A DNA stretch of 64,000 bases from an uncultured Aquimarina sp. (GTDB lineage: Bacteria; Bacteroidota; Bacteroidia; Flavobacteriales; Flavobacteriaceae): contig NZ_CANLYD010000017.1 in assembly GCF_947495315.1 (NCBI RefSeq), positions 1-64,000 of the forward strand. Direction: 5' to 3'. Each line of letters starts with the position of its first letter. The first letter of the stretch is position 1. This document shows, piece after piece, positions 34,882 through 44,200 of this stretch. The notes under the pieces were generated by a model. It saw only the letters and a list, made by a program, of their open reading frames with translations, was not told the origin of the DNA and did no database searches. Both the position numbers and the translations under genes were made by a program.

Positions 34882-37206
34882 ATGATCATCAAACTATTAT
34901 TATTTTTCCAAGGATTCAGTGTTTGGTTTAAAAACCTTTTAAGAGAATTAACTAATAATATGATTAGTATTTTTTTTATTGGGGCTGTTTATCTGGCACT
35001 ATGGCATTTTCCTCAAACGGTAGATCTATTGTTGATTCTTAATCAGGCGGATACTTTTTTATTAGAAGTTCCTTTATATTTTAGTTTACTTATAATCGCT
35101 GCCTTCTTAATATGGAATGCTCCTAAATACTTTTATTTTCATAATTATAAAGATATTTCTCTTTCTAATCTTATAGGTTTTATTCCTAATCAACATTATA
35201 AATTTCAGGATAGAAGTGAATCCGCCAGTTATCCCTATATGACGAGAATTCATATGAGAAAAACACTGCCAAGAATTCTGGCTATCTTATTATTAGTAAT
35301 ATCAGCACTTAGTATTCTTAATGCAATGGAGTTATTTGGGTTAGAAAACACCTATACAAAGTTTCTAGATCCAACAAATTCTTTAATACTGGTTATATTT
35401 TTATTGTTGTTATTATCTGAACCTAAACTTTATAAAGTACTAAAAGGTTTTCTTAATCAAAGTTCTAAAACAACGATTGTTTTTTTTGGTGTATCCATTG
35501 GATTAGTGCTTTTAATTATATCATTAGGAACCTTAAATACACAAGCTGAGAAAGATTTAGGTAATCTATTTCTTTCTAATTGTGCTTTGGCACTGTTGTT
35601 TTCTACCTTATCATTTAACAGCTACAGATTTCTTAATGGTTTTCCTAAGAAACTGTTTTATGGAATGATTATATCATCTGGGTTTATACTGTTAGCTACA
35701 TTTTTAATTCTGAATTTCTATCCTAATCTGGCGAGTGGAGTAAATCCCTTATCTATCTTGATTCTTTCTCTGCTAAGCCTTTTTATGATTTGTTTCGTAT
35801 TAATTTTAATGGGAAAAAAGATTAAGCTCCCGCTTCTTTCTATTGTTACCGTGTTCTGTGTTTTTTCTGCTAGATTTTTTTCTGATACATCGGATCATTA
35901 TCAGCTTAACTTAAAAGAAACTACGGTCCTTAGGCCACCATTAGACACTTATATTTATCATTGGTTAAAGAGTAGGGAGGAGATTATTAAAAATAATGAC
36001 AAAGCTTTTCCTATTATAATGGTTTCTGCAGAAGGAGGAGGATCGAGAGCCGGGCTTTGGTCATTTTTGGTACATAGTTATTTGTATGAAAAGTCTAATG
36101 GAGCTTATTTCGAAGAAAATTTACTTTCATTAACAGGTGCTTCGGGCGGTAGTGTAGGCAATTCTATGTTTTTTGCAGAAGCGAGAAATACCAGTCTTGA
36201 TAATAAAAAGTCTAATTTCAGGATTAATGAAGATATAGCATATCCTGATCTTAAATATAAGGCTAGTATCATATATAAAGAAAACTACCTATCAGTAGCA
36301 TTACTTTCTTTATTAGGAAGAGATTTGTTTAAAGAGGTTACCAGCCTGTTTAACTTTAAAAATAGAGGACAGCTATTGGAAGAACAATGGATCCAGGCTC
36401 ATGAAAAGTATTTTTATGATCAAAAAGGTCAAAATATTCTTGATAAAGAGTTTTTATCTTTTTATGAAAATATTCCAAGTGATACTATAGATAATACCAG
36501 TCAGCAAATTCCACCATTGTTATTAATTAATACAACACATACACAAACAGGAAATTATAATATTATCAGTCCGGTAAGGTATTCCCATTTAAGGCCATTA
36601 ACAGGGATGAATGATTTTTTGGATAATGTGCAATCCAGCTATCCTAATAATTCTATCACGCTCTCTACGGCTATGCGTATTAATGCCAGTTTCCCTTATA
36701 TAACACCGGTAGGTGAGGTTAGAAAAATTACAGAAACGGATGAATTAAAGTCTGACCAATATGCGGATGCCGGATATTATGACAATATTGGAGGTAGAGT
36801 ATCCAGAGGCATAGAAGAGGTGTTAAAAAAGGTATTAAATGATTCTTTTCCTGATCTAAAAGAAAAAGTGAAAATTAAACATTTAGTTATAGCTAATGAA
36901 GAAGAGCGTAAAATCGCCAAAACAAGTACACAACTTGAAGCTCCATTAACTACATTAAGAAATGTACGATATGGACATACTCAGGAAATTTTGAAGAGAT
37001 TGGAAAGTGATTATATTATTAACTTAAAGCAAACTATGATAACACCGCATTCGGCGTCTTTATTATCTAATGATAGAGATAAAGAAGAATTAGCTATTAA
37101 ACCGGTTTTACCTCTTGGACGGTATTTATCTACCATTGCAATTCGGTCAATGGAGGCTCGATTAGATGAGGTTAGAGGAGAATTGGATTTAATTATAGAA
37201 GAATAA
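34882..37206 (+). CDS. Membrane patatin-like phospholipase
   Basis: The 774-residue protein (ATG 34882; a TTG three codons upstream is less likely) has about nine membrane segments in the first 330 residues and a patatin-like lipase domain after that. The oxyanion glycines are in VSAEGGGSRAGLW, the nucleophile serine in the GxSxG motif GASGG (about residue 420) and the dyad aspartate in YADAGYYDNIGG. It should cleave lipid acyl chains at the membrane. The coupling of a large membrane part to a patatin domain is seen in some Bacteroidetes proteins. No operon partner. Confidence 0.85.
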   Translation: MIIKLLLFFQGFSVWFKNLLRELTNNMISIFFIGAVYLALWHFPQTVDLLLILNQADTFLLEVPLYFSLLIIAAFLIWNAPKYFYFHNYKDISLSNLIGFIPNQHYKFQDRSESASYPYMTRIHMRKTLPRILAILLLVISALSILNAMELFGLENTYTKFLDPTNSLILVIFLLLLLSEPKLYKVLKGFLNQSSKTTIVFFGVSIGLVLLIISLGTLNTQAEKDLGNLFLSNCALALLFSTLSFNSYRFLNGFPKKLFYGMIISSGFILLATFLILNFYPNLASGVNPLSILILSLLSLFMICFVLILMGKKIKLPLLSIVTVFCVFSARFFSDTSDHYQLNLKETTVLRPPLDTYIYHWLKSREEIIKNNDKAFPIIMVSAEGGGSRAGLWSFLVHSYLYEKSNGAYFEENLLSLTGASGGSVGNSMFFAEARNTSLDNKKSNFRINEDIAYPDLKYKASIIYKENYLSVALLSLLGRDLFKEVTSLFNFKNRGQLLEEQWIQAHEKYFYDQKGQNILDKEFLSFYENIPSDTIDNTSQQIPPLLLINTTHTQTGNYNIISPVRYSHLRPLTGMNDFLDNVQSSYPNNSITLSTAMRINASFPYITPVGEVRKITETDELKSDQYADAGYYDNIGGRVSRGIEEVLKKVLNDSFPDLKEKVKIKHLVIANEEERKIAKTSTQLEAPLTTLRNVRYGHTQEILKRLESDYIINLKQTMITPHSASLLSNDRDKEELAIKPVLPLGRYLSTIAIRSMEARLDEVRGELDLIIEE

Positions 37207-37258
37207 AGTCATTTGTCATTTTTTTTTGTATTTTTGTCGTAACAAATTCATTTGAATT

Positions 37259-37711
37259 ATGAGCGCAGTAACCCCATTAGATTACGATGGTTTAGAAAGT
37301 GAAGGTTTGTTGAGGTATCTTAATTTGGATATTCCTTTACATAATATTTACGATTTTATAGAATTATCTCGTAATGGTATAGATAAAAGAGCATTAGTAC
37401 ATCTTGCAAAAACGATCGATTTTGATCTGAGTGAATTAGCACACGTATTGCATTTGTCTGAGCGCACGATACAACGCTATGAATTAAACAAAAAATTGAG
37501 TACAGAGGCAAGTGCCAAAGCACTACAATTAGCTAAGCTTTATTCTAAAGGCGAGAATATTTTTGGTGATTTAGACCGTTTCAAGCGATGGATGGAACAT
37601 CCCAATATAGCATTAGCAACCAAAAAACCCAAAGAACTTCTTGACACTACATTTGGATTTCAGTTATTGAATGAAGAGTTAGTTCGTATTGAGCACGGAA
37701 TTTTCGCATAA
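37259..37711 (+). CDS. Xre/MbcA/ParS-type antitoxin of a RES toxin
   Basis: The 150-residue protein has an Xre-like helix-turn-helix (FDLSELAHVLHLSERTIQRYE, about 58-80) and the C-terminal toxin-binding region of the MbcA/ParS family (LAKLYSKGENIFGDLDRFKRWMEHPNIAL ... KKPKELLDTTFGFQLLNEEL). It neutralises the RES toxin encoded next and represses the shared promoter. A TATTTTTG -7-like box at 37229-37236 lies 22 bp upstream. Confidence 0.92.
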   Translation: MSAVTPLDYDGLESEGLLRYLNLDIPLHNIYDFIELSRNGIDKRALVHLAKTIDFDLSELAHVLHLSERTIQRYELNKKLSTEASAKALQLAKLYSKGENIFGDLDRFKRWMEHPNIALATKKPKELLDTTFGFQLLNEELVRIEHGIFA

Positions 37712-38166
37712 TGCTGGTATATAGAATTGCTAAACAAAAGTATATAAAAGACTTAACTGGTATTGGAGCAAAAACCGTTGGTGGTAGATGGAATCCCAAG
37801 GGAGTTGCGGTTTTATACACTAGTACTACTGTTGCGCTTTCCATTCTCGAAGTACTGGCCCACCTTCCAGCAGCATATTTTCCTGATAATATGGCAATCG
37901 CTACGATAGAATTACCGGATGAATTGACTTCTACAATCGATATTAAAGAATTACCAAAGGACTGGAATAAAATCCCTCCATCCACAGGTATTCAACATTT
38001 TGCAATGAATTGGATATCAGAGAATACTCAATTAGGATTAAAGGTGCCTAGTATTATAGTACCCAGAGAGCAAAATCTTCTTATTAATCCTTTGCACCCT
38101 GATTTTAATTTGGTAAAACTGATCGAAATAGAACCTTTTAGTTTTGATACTCGTCTCCTAAAGTAG
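37711..38166 (+). CDS. RES-domain toxin
   Basis: The 151-residue protein is a complete RES domain, named from conserved Arg, Glu and Ser. Visible: VYRIAK, GGRWNPKGVAVLYTSTTVALSILEVLAHL and the late VPSIIVPREQNLLINPLHPDF. Characterised RES toxins degrade NAD+. The ATG shares its A with the TAA stop of the antitoxin gene (TAATG), so the two are translated together. Confidence 0.92.
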   Translation: MLVYRIAKQKYIKDLTGIGAKTVGGRWNPKGVAVLYTSTTVALSILEVLAHLPAAYFPDNMAIATIELPDELTSTIDIKELPKDWNKIPPSTGIQHFAMNWISENTQLGLKVPSIIVPREQNLLINPLHPDFNLVKLIEIEPFSFDTRLLK

Positions 38167-38469
38167 ATTTTGGAGTTTATTGATAATTTAATATTTGAAT
38201 TAAGGTTATGAATATCAGTTTATACAATAGAATTACCTCGTTCCTTTAATGATTTAAGCTTAATGTTTTGTTAATCAATAAAGTTTAGACATATGTTAAG
38301 TATTGTGAATCAGTAGCTTGAGTTTGTTCTCTAAGTCATTATAAGTTAAATTTTTATAAAGAATTTCCTACATTTTTGCAATTTATATATCTTGCCGGGT
38401 TGAGTATGAGTAACGAATCCTCAATTTATATGTCATATTCAAAAGAACTAAACTTAATTTACTAATAAA
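38167..38469. other. Intergenic region before the M13 peptidase gene
   Basis: About 300 bp of AT-rich DNA. I see no gene, no hairpin terminator and no good TAnnTTTG box. Confidence 0.4.
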
Positions 38470-40554
38470 ATGATTAAAAAAATGAGAAAAGTGTATTTTT
38501 TGGCAACATTCATAATTGCATTTGTCAGTTGCAAGAATGAAGCCAAGAAAGATGGTGAAAATCAAACTGAAACAATAGCAAAGGTGGAAAAAGTACCAGG
38601 TATTGTTTTAGATAACATGGACACTACTATTAGTCCAAAAGTAGATTTTTACAACTATGTTAATGGTAGTTGGATGAAAAATACAGAAATTCCAGAAGAT
38701 AGAACTCGATGGGGAGGTTTTGGTGTATTAAGAAAAAAGACAGACTATGATGTACTCGAGATTCTGGAAAAAGCAAAGTCTAGTGGTAAATATGCTGCAG
38801 GAACAGATCAATATAAAGCTTTATTGATTTATGAATCTATTATGGATACTGTGGCAAGAGATAAAGCAGGTGTGACCCCATTACAACCTACTTTGGATAA
38901 AATAGCAGGAATAAAGAATTTAAGTGACTTACAAACAGTTTTGGCTACAGAAATAGGAGCTTCAGCTCCATTTGCAGGATTAGTTTCTTTTCCTAACTTA
39001 AGTAACAGTGAGATCAATGCTCCATATATCGCTACCGGAGGATTAGGGTTACCAGATCGTGATTATTATTTAGATAAGGATGAAAAATCTGTCGAAATCA
39101 GAGGTCAATATGTTGATCATATTACCAGAATGCTTCAGTATATAGGAGAAACTGAGAAACAGGCTCGTAAAAATGCAGAAACTATTTTGGTAATAGAAAC
39201 TAAGTTAGCAGAACCACGATTAGACAAAGTTCAGAGTAGAGATACTAGAAACTTTAATAACCCGAGATCAATGGAACAACTTTCAGAAATAACTTCGGCT
39301 ATTGATTGGAATAAATTGATGAAAGATATAGGTGTAAAAAAGCAATTAGATTCTGTAATTGTGATGCAACCTAAATACATGAAAGAACTACAAAATGTTC
39401 TTACAGGAACTAATATTGAAGATCTTAAAACGGTAATGCGTTGGGCTACATTAAATGATGCTGCAGGAGCTCTTTCTACAGAAATCGAAAAAGCAAATTG
39501 GGATTTTTATAGCAAAACACTGAATGGCGCAATTAAGCAAAGGCCTATGGAAGAAAGAGCTTTAGCAAGAGTTAATGGTTCTGTAGGAGAAGCAATCGGA
39601 CAATTATATGTAGATGCCAAGTTTCCACCAGAAGCAAAAGCAAAAGCGGAGAAGATGATTGCTAATGTAATCAAAGCATACCAAAAACGAATAGAAGTAC
39701 TGGATTGGATGAGTGATAGTACTAAAATCAAGGCTATTCAGAAATTGGATAAGTTCACAGTAAAAATTGGATATCCGGATGAGTGGGAAGATTATTCTAC
39801 TTTAGCTGTAAAAGATGGAAACTCATATTTTGAAAACATGATGGCCGTTTCAGAATGGGGATTCAAGAAAAATATAAATGAAATTGGAGAGCCTGTAGAT
39901 AAAACTGAATGGGGAATGTCTCCGCAAACAGTAAACGCATATTTTAATCCACTGTTTAATGAGATTGTATTCCCAGCTGCAATATTACAACCTCCATTTT
40001 ATAACTATACAGCAGATGAAGCGGTGAATTACGGTGGAATTGGTGCTGTAATAGGTCATGAGATATCACATGCTTTTGATGATTCCGGTGCTCGTTTTGA
40101 TGCAGAAGGTAACCTTTCTAACTGGTGGACCGATGATGATCTTAAACAGTTTACAGAAAGAGGTGGAGCACTTGCAGAGCAATATAGTGCTATAGAAGTA
40201 TTAGATAGTGTATTTATCAATGGAAAATTCACACTTGGAGAAAATATTGGAGATCTAGGTGGAGTATTGGGAGCATATGATGGATTGCAAATGCATTTAG
40301 CTGAAAATGGTCGACCGGAGGATATTGACGGATTTACTCCAGAGCAACGATTCTTTATGTCTTGGGCTACCGTATGGAGAACAAAAATTAGAGAAGATGC
40401 ATTAAGAACGCAGATTAAGACGGACCCTCATTCTCCAGGGACAACAAGAGCTATACAGCCTTTGTTAAACGTTCAGTCGTTTTATGATGCTTTTGATATT
40501 AAAGAAGGAGATAAAATGTATTTAGCTCCAGAGAAACGAGTGAATATTTGGTAA
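38470..40554 (+). CDS. pepO: M13-family zinc metallopeptidase (PepO/neprilysin-like), lipoprotein
   Basis: The 694-residue protein has a lipoprotein signal (FIIAFVSC) and the full M13 architecture: a long helical N-terminal peptidase_M13_N domain (GIVLDNMDTTISPKVDFYNYVNGSWMK ...) and a C-terminal catalytic domain with zinc motif GHEISHAFDD, the ENIGDLGG glutamate segment and the late MYLAPEKRVNIW. NAYFNPLFNEIVFPAAILQPPFY is the conserved stretch before the zinc site. It should cleave short peptides in the periplasm. Confidence 0.93.
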   Translation: MIKKMRKVYFLATFIIAFVSCKNEAKKDGENQTETIAKVEKVPGIVLDNMDTTISPKVDFYNYVNGSWMKNTEIPEDRTRWGGFGVLRKKTDYDVLEILEKAKSSGKYAAGTDQYKALLIYESIMDTVARDKAGVTPLQPTLDKIAGIKNLSDLQTVLATEIGASAPFAGLVSFPNLSNSEINAPYIATGGLGLPDRDYYLDKDEKSVEIRGQYVDHITRMLQYIGETEKQARKNAETILVIETKLAEPRLDKVQSRDTRNFNNPRSMEQLSEITSAIDWNKLMKDIGVKKQLDSVIVMQPKYMKELQNVLTGTNIEDLKTVMRWATLNDAAGALSTEIEKANWDFYSKTLNGAIKQRPMEERALARVNGSVGEAIGQLYVDAKFPPEAKAKAEKMIANVIKAYQKRIEVLDWMSDSTKIKAIQKLDKFTVKIGYPDEWEDYSTLAVKDGNSYFENMMAVSEWGFKKNINEIGEPVDKTEWGMSPQTVNAYFNPLFNEIVFPAAILQPPFYNYTADEAVNYGGIGAVIGHEISHAFDDSGARFDAEGNLSNWWTDDDLKQFTERGGALAEQYSAIEVLDSVFINGKFTLGENIGDLGGVLGAYDGLQMHLAENGRPEDIDGFTPEQRFFMSWATVWRTKIREDALRTQIKTDPHSPGTTRAIQPLLNVQSFYDAFDIKEGDKMYLAPEKRVNIW

Positions 40555-40576
40555 ATTACCGATAAGTAAGAATAGT

Positions 40577-40602
40577 AAAAAGCCCTGGAAACAGGGCTTT
40601 TT
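40577..40602. terminator. Terminator between pepO and the ACT-domain gene
   Basis: AAAAAGCCCTG and CAGGGCTTTTTT form a perfect stem with a GAAA loop. A-run and T-run make it usable from both sides, ending the two converging genes. Confidence 0.85.
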
Positions 40603-40613
40603 TATACTTGTTC

Positions 40614-41258
40614 TTAATTTTCTTTTATTTCGTTCATCAATAAAAAAGCATCGTTTACATATTCTTTTTCCAGAAATAATGTAAAATAATTAGAAGTTGA
40701 TATAATTTCAAAAACCGGAATACCTTCATAAGCCAAAAGCTTAAAAATATAAAAGTATAGTCCAATAGATCTAGAACTATCATCAGGCAGTGCAATCGAC
40801 ATAGAGGATAAATTGTCGGCCACAGAAATACAAGTTTCATCTTTAAAATGATCTTCTACAATTTCTTTTAAGGATGAAGATACTAGTATATTACTTTCTT
40901 GGAAATTACTCGAATACGTAAAATAGGTTTTTGTCTTATCTTTTACAGTATTTAATAGATTAGATTGACTGGTAAGAATCGTATTAGAATTTAGAAAAGT
41001 ATATTCAGTAATTCCGGATCGCACTACTATATCTCCTAAACTACCAAGATTTTCAGAGTGTTTAATCCTTTTGGGATGGTATCTACGTAGTGCCATCACA
41101 ATAGATCCTGGTTTTACAGGTTTTCGCATTTCTTTTTCTACCTGAGGTAATAAGTCGGTAGCAAGAGAACTAAAATTAATGATATCTCTGGATAATGCAT
41201 CTTCTAAAAATGGTTGATGCCTTAATATATTATGAACACAATCTGTTATAGTTTTCAT
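40614..41258 (-). CDS. ACT-domain-like regulatory protein next to aspartate kinase
   Basis: The 214-residue protein has an N-terminal helical region with basic residues (EKEMRKPVKPGSIVMALRRYHPKRIK) and a C-terminal part that reads as paired ACT-like folds (ISVADNLSSMSIALPDD, GLYFYIFKLLAYEGIPVFEIISTSNYFTLFLEKEYVNDAFLLMNEIKE), as in aspartate kinases. No kinase motifs are present. It is divergent to the aspartate kinase gene with about 100 bp between them, suggesting a regulatory link to amino acid synthesis. Function is inferred. Confidence 0.62.
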   Translation of the reverse strand: MKTITDCVHNILRHQPFLEDALSRDIINFSSLATDLLPQVEKEMRKPVKPGSIVMALRRYHPKRIKHSENLGSLGDIVVRSGITEYTFLNSNTILTSQSNLLNTVKDKTKTYFTYSSNFQESNILVSSSLKEIVEDHFKDETCISVADNLSSMSIALPDDSSRSIGLYFYIFKLLAYEGIPVFEIISTSNYFTLFLEKEYVNDAFLLMNEIKEN

Positions 41259-41363
41259 TTTGTTAGATATTTAACATATTGTGTAAATATATACTTTTTT
41301 CATGAAAATATTTATTCTTTATGCACTATTGTTTAATTATGTACCGTTAAAAAAGATAATGTA

Positions 41364-42695
41364 ATGAAGATTTTAAAGTTTGGAGGAACGTCTGTTGGAT
41401 CTGTAGTGAATTTATACAGAGTAAAAGATATTCTTATTAGTGATAATGACCAAAAAATTGTGGTATGTTCTGCAATGTCAGGAGTGACTGATCAGTTAGT
41501 AAATTTAGTAGCCTATATCAAGTTAAAGGATGCAGAAGCAATTACCAGAAATCTACATAAATTAGAAAATAAGCACATAGATGTTATCGATGAATTGATC
41601 GAAGATACTGAATTAAGAAATGACCTTAAGGATGGAATATCGTCTATGATCACTGAGATGTTAGAATTATCGAATCAAGGGTACTCTGAAGTTTTAAACG
41701 CTACAGTGCTAACTTTTGGAGAAACATTGTTGACTTATATTTTTTCAAACTTTTTAAATGCTACTGGAGTTGCTAACAAGTTGATTAGTGCTAAGGAGTT
41801 CATGTATGTGGATAACGTAGATAATCCTAATATTCAGAAAGTTTCTGAAAAGCTTAATAAAATATTAGATACCAATCCTTCTGAAATATATATTACTCAA
41901 GGATTTGTTTGTAAGGATCATTTGAATCAGCTAAGTACACTAAAAAGAGGAGGAAGCGATTATACAGCCACTATAATTGGAGCAGCATTAAATGCAAATG
42001 AGATACAGATTTGGACTGATATTGACGGATTACATAATAACGATCCTAGATATGTAGAAGGGACAAACCCTATATCTCATCTTACTTATAATGAGGCAGC
42101 GGAATTAGCTTATTTTGGAGCAAAAATTTTACATCCACAGACGGTATCACCTGTTGTTGATATGGATATTCCTGTATTATTAAAAAACACATTTGATCCA
42201 GAAGCTTCCGGTACTATTATTTCGAATAAAACATATAGAAAAGGTTTAAAGGCAATATCTGCAAAAGACGGTATTACCGCCATTAAGATTAAATCAAATA
42301 GGATGTTGATGGCGCATGGATATCTTAGAAGAATTTTTGAAGTGTTTGATAATTATCATACCTCAATTGATATGATTACTACCTCAGAAATTGCCATTTC
42401 TTTAACTATAGATGATACTACATATATAGATGATATTGTAAAGGAAATAGAAGGGTATGCAGAAGTAACAGTAGAGCAAAATCATAGTATCATCTGTGTT
42501 GTCGGCGAATCCGTTATTAATGATAAAAACTCCCATAAGCTTTTTGAAATATTAAATTATATACCGGTTAGAATGATTTCTTATGGAGGAAGTAATAATA
42601 ATATTTCGATTCTTGTAGAAACAAAAGACAAAATACCAACCCTTAGGTTTTTAAATGAGAAATTGTTTCTTACTCATCAGGAAGTAGTTCTTTAA
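41364..42695 (+). CDS. lysC: Aspartate kinase
   Basis: The 443-residue enzyme phosphorylates aspartate, the entry to lysine, threonine and methionine synthesis. Motifs: LKFGGTSVGS at the N-terminus, VVCSAMSGVTDQL, LKRGGSDYTATIIGAAL and WTDIDGLHNNDPRYV, followed by C-terminal ACT domains (about 300-443). It lacks a fused homoserine dehydrogenase. Length is normal for a monofunctional enzyme. The exact isozyme class cannot be told. Confidence 0.93.
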   Translation: MKILKFGGTSVGSVVNLYRVKDILISDNDQKIVVCSAMSGVTDQLVNLVAYIKLKDAEAITRNLHKLENKHIDVIDELIEDTELRNDLKDGISSMITEMLELSNQGYSEVLNATVLTFGETLLTYIFSNFLNATGVANKLISAKEFMYVDNVDNPNIQKVSEKLNKILDTNPSEIYITQGFVCKDHLNQLSTLKRGGSDYTATIIGAALNANEIQIWTDIDGLHNNDPRYVEGTNPISHLTYNEAAELAYFGAKILHPQTVSPVVDMDIPVLLKNTFDPEASGTIISNKTYRKGLKAISAKDGITAIKIKSNRMLMAHGYLRRIFEVFDNYHTSIDMITTSEIAISLTIDDTTYIDDIVKEIEGYAEVTVEQNHSIICVVGESVINDKNSHKLFEILNYIPVRMISYGGSNNNISILVETKDKIPTLRFLNEKLFLTHQEVVL

Positions 42696-42802
42696 ATTGT
42701 TTGTTGTACACGATGAGTAAAAAGTGAGAGCACTTAGGCAATACTTATTAACTTCTATAGTCAGTAAAAAACTCCACTACGATTAAAATTTTTATTTTTA
42801 TT

Positions 42803-42838
42803 AAATCCCAACAGATAAACATGTTGGGATTTTTTTAA
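42803..42838 (+). terminator. Terminator after aspartate kinase
   Basis: AAATCCCAACA (42803-42813) pairs with TGTTGGGATTT (42822-42832), followed by a T-run. It lies about 110 bp past the stop. Confidence 0.75.
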
Positions 42839-42897
42839 GAAATATAGGGTATATCTTGAATTAATTGTTTTATATATAGAAACATAAACTCGTTATC

Positions 42898-42999
42898 ATG
42901 TTAAAGAGAATTGTAGAAAAATATCGTTTAGAAATTGTTTTATTTGTTTTTTATTCGATTGTTGCAGTTACCTTTATTAAACTTTTTGTGTTTCAATAA
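42898..42999 (+). CDS. Small single-membrane-segment protein (33 residues)
   Basis: MLKRIVEKYRLEIVLFVFYSIVAVTFIKLFVFQ has a basic N-terminus and one hydrophobic helix of about 20 residues. It lies after the aspartate kinase terminator and would need its own promoter. Composition fits a real small membrane protein, but proof from sequence is weak. Confidence 0.4.
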   Translation: MLKRIVEKYRLEIVLFVFYSIVAVTFIKLFVFQ

Positions 43000-43299
43000 A
43001 TTCTTTTAATGATACCACAGTGAAGATTTTCTTTTAGAAATCACTTTTTTCCTTTTTTATTTCCAATTATCTATTTCTAATCTCAGGCAACTATTTACAA
43101 TAGCCTATTACTTACAGATTTATATCCATTCCATACTATTAAAACGATGAAGTAGTAATGTCGTTTTTTAGGGTTTTTAAAATTTATTAAAAAAATCATC
43201 TATTTAGAGGTAACATGTATCCAATAACAAACACGTACTAATGACAGTAGTATTACATACAAGAAAGATAATGCTACAGCTTTAATTAAAAAAGAGAAT
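43000..43299. other. Intergenic region upstream of comM
   Basis: About 300 bp of AT-rich DNA with no gene or strong hairpin visible. A purine-rich AAAAGAGA precedes the ATG at 43300. Confidence 0.4.
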
Positions 43300-44151
43300 A
43301 TGCTTATTAAAGTCTTTGGAAGTGCAGTTTTTGGTGTTGAGGCGACAACAATTACAGTAGAAGTTAATATAGATAAGGGAATAGGGTATCACTTGGTTGG
43401 GTTACCAGACAATGCTATTAAAGAAAGTAGTTTCCGGATTGCAGCAGCATTGCAGAATAACGGGTATAAACTTCCGGGCAAGAAAATCACGATTAATATG
43501 GCTCCTGCGGATCTTAGAAAAGAAGGATCTGCATATGATTTAACATTGGCTCTAGGAATTCTAGCGGCCAGCTCACAGATCAAAGGAGAAAGTATTTCTG
43601 ATTACTTAATTATGGGAGAACTTTCCCTGGATGGTGGTCTTCAACCTATAAAAGGAGCATTGCCAATTGCTATCAAAGCAAGAGAAGAAGGGTTTAAGGG
43701 TTTTATTTTACCTAAACAAAACGCCAAAGAAGCAGCGATAGTAGATAATCTTCTGGTATATGGTGTCGAAAACATTAAAGAAGTCATTGACTTTTTTGAT
43801 GGAAAAGGAACATTGGAACAAACGATTGTGGATACCAGAGAAGAGTTCTTCAAAGAATTGGATAATCCAGAGTTTGATTTTGCAGATGTAAAAGGACAAG
43901 AAAGCATAAAAAGGTGTATGGAGATTGCTGCAGCAGGAGGACATAATATCATTTTAGTAGGGCCTCCTGGAAGCGGTAAAACCATGCTTAGTAAGCGTTT
44001 GCCTAGTATTTTGCCACCAATGTCTCTACAAGAAGCGCTGGAAACTACCAAAATTCATAGTGTAGTGGGTAGAATTAAAGATAATGTAGGGCTTATGGCT
44101 CAAAGACCATTTCGTAGTCCGCACCATACAATATCTAATGTAATATATTAA
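43300..44151 (+). pseudogene. comM: comM (yifB), 5' part, cut by the integrative element
   Basis: This is the first 281 codons of a Mg-chelatase-like AAA+ ATPase (YifB/ComM). It includes the Lon-protease-like N-terminal domain (VFGSAVFGVEATTITVEVN, VGLPDNAIKESSFRI) and Walker A VGPPGSGKTML (about 222-232). It breaks in the conserved SPHHTISNV just before ALVGGG, and four element-derived bases later gains a stop. Joined at AATGT to 57143-57839 it gives exactly 513 codons with the stop. ComM is a branch-migration helicase needed for natural transformation in characterised bacteria. Without Walker B this fragment is inactive. Confidence 0.95.
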
Positions 44152-44162
44152 GTTGTGGAGGT
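44113..44162. other. attL: left junction of the integrative element
   Basis: The crossover lies in AATGT (44137-44141), the only sequence shared with the right junction. To the left is comM; to the right lies AATATATTAAGTT and then GTGGAGGT (44155-44162), which is the inverted copy of ACCTCCAC at the right end. The 50 bp shown are centred on the AA at 44137-44138. Confidence 0.85.
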
Positions 44163-44200
44163 GTATTTAAATTACTAAATTTAAACTAAATACACCAACT

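Noticed and set aside
43641..44051. Long antisense frames within comM, and similar ones in moaCB, pepO, nrtC and the RND gene
   Set aside because: They are opposite to genes with clear conserved motifs and show no motif of their own.
44142..44154. Target-site duplication of a DDE transposase
   Set aside because: The 5 bp AATGT at both ends could be read so, but no DDE transposase is present and a large serine integrase gene lies beside the end, with symmetrical attP arms.
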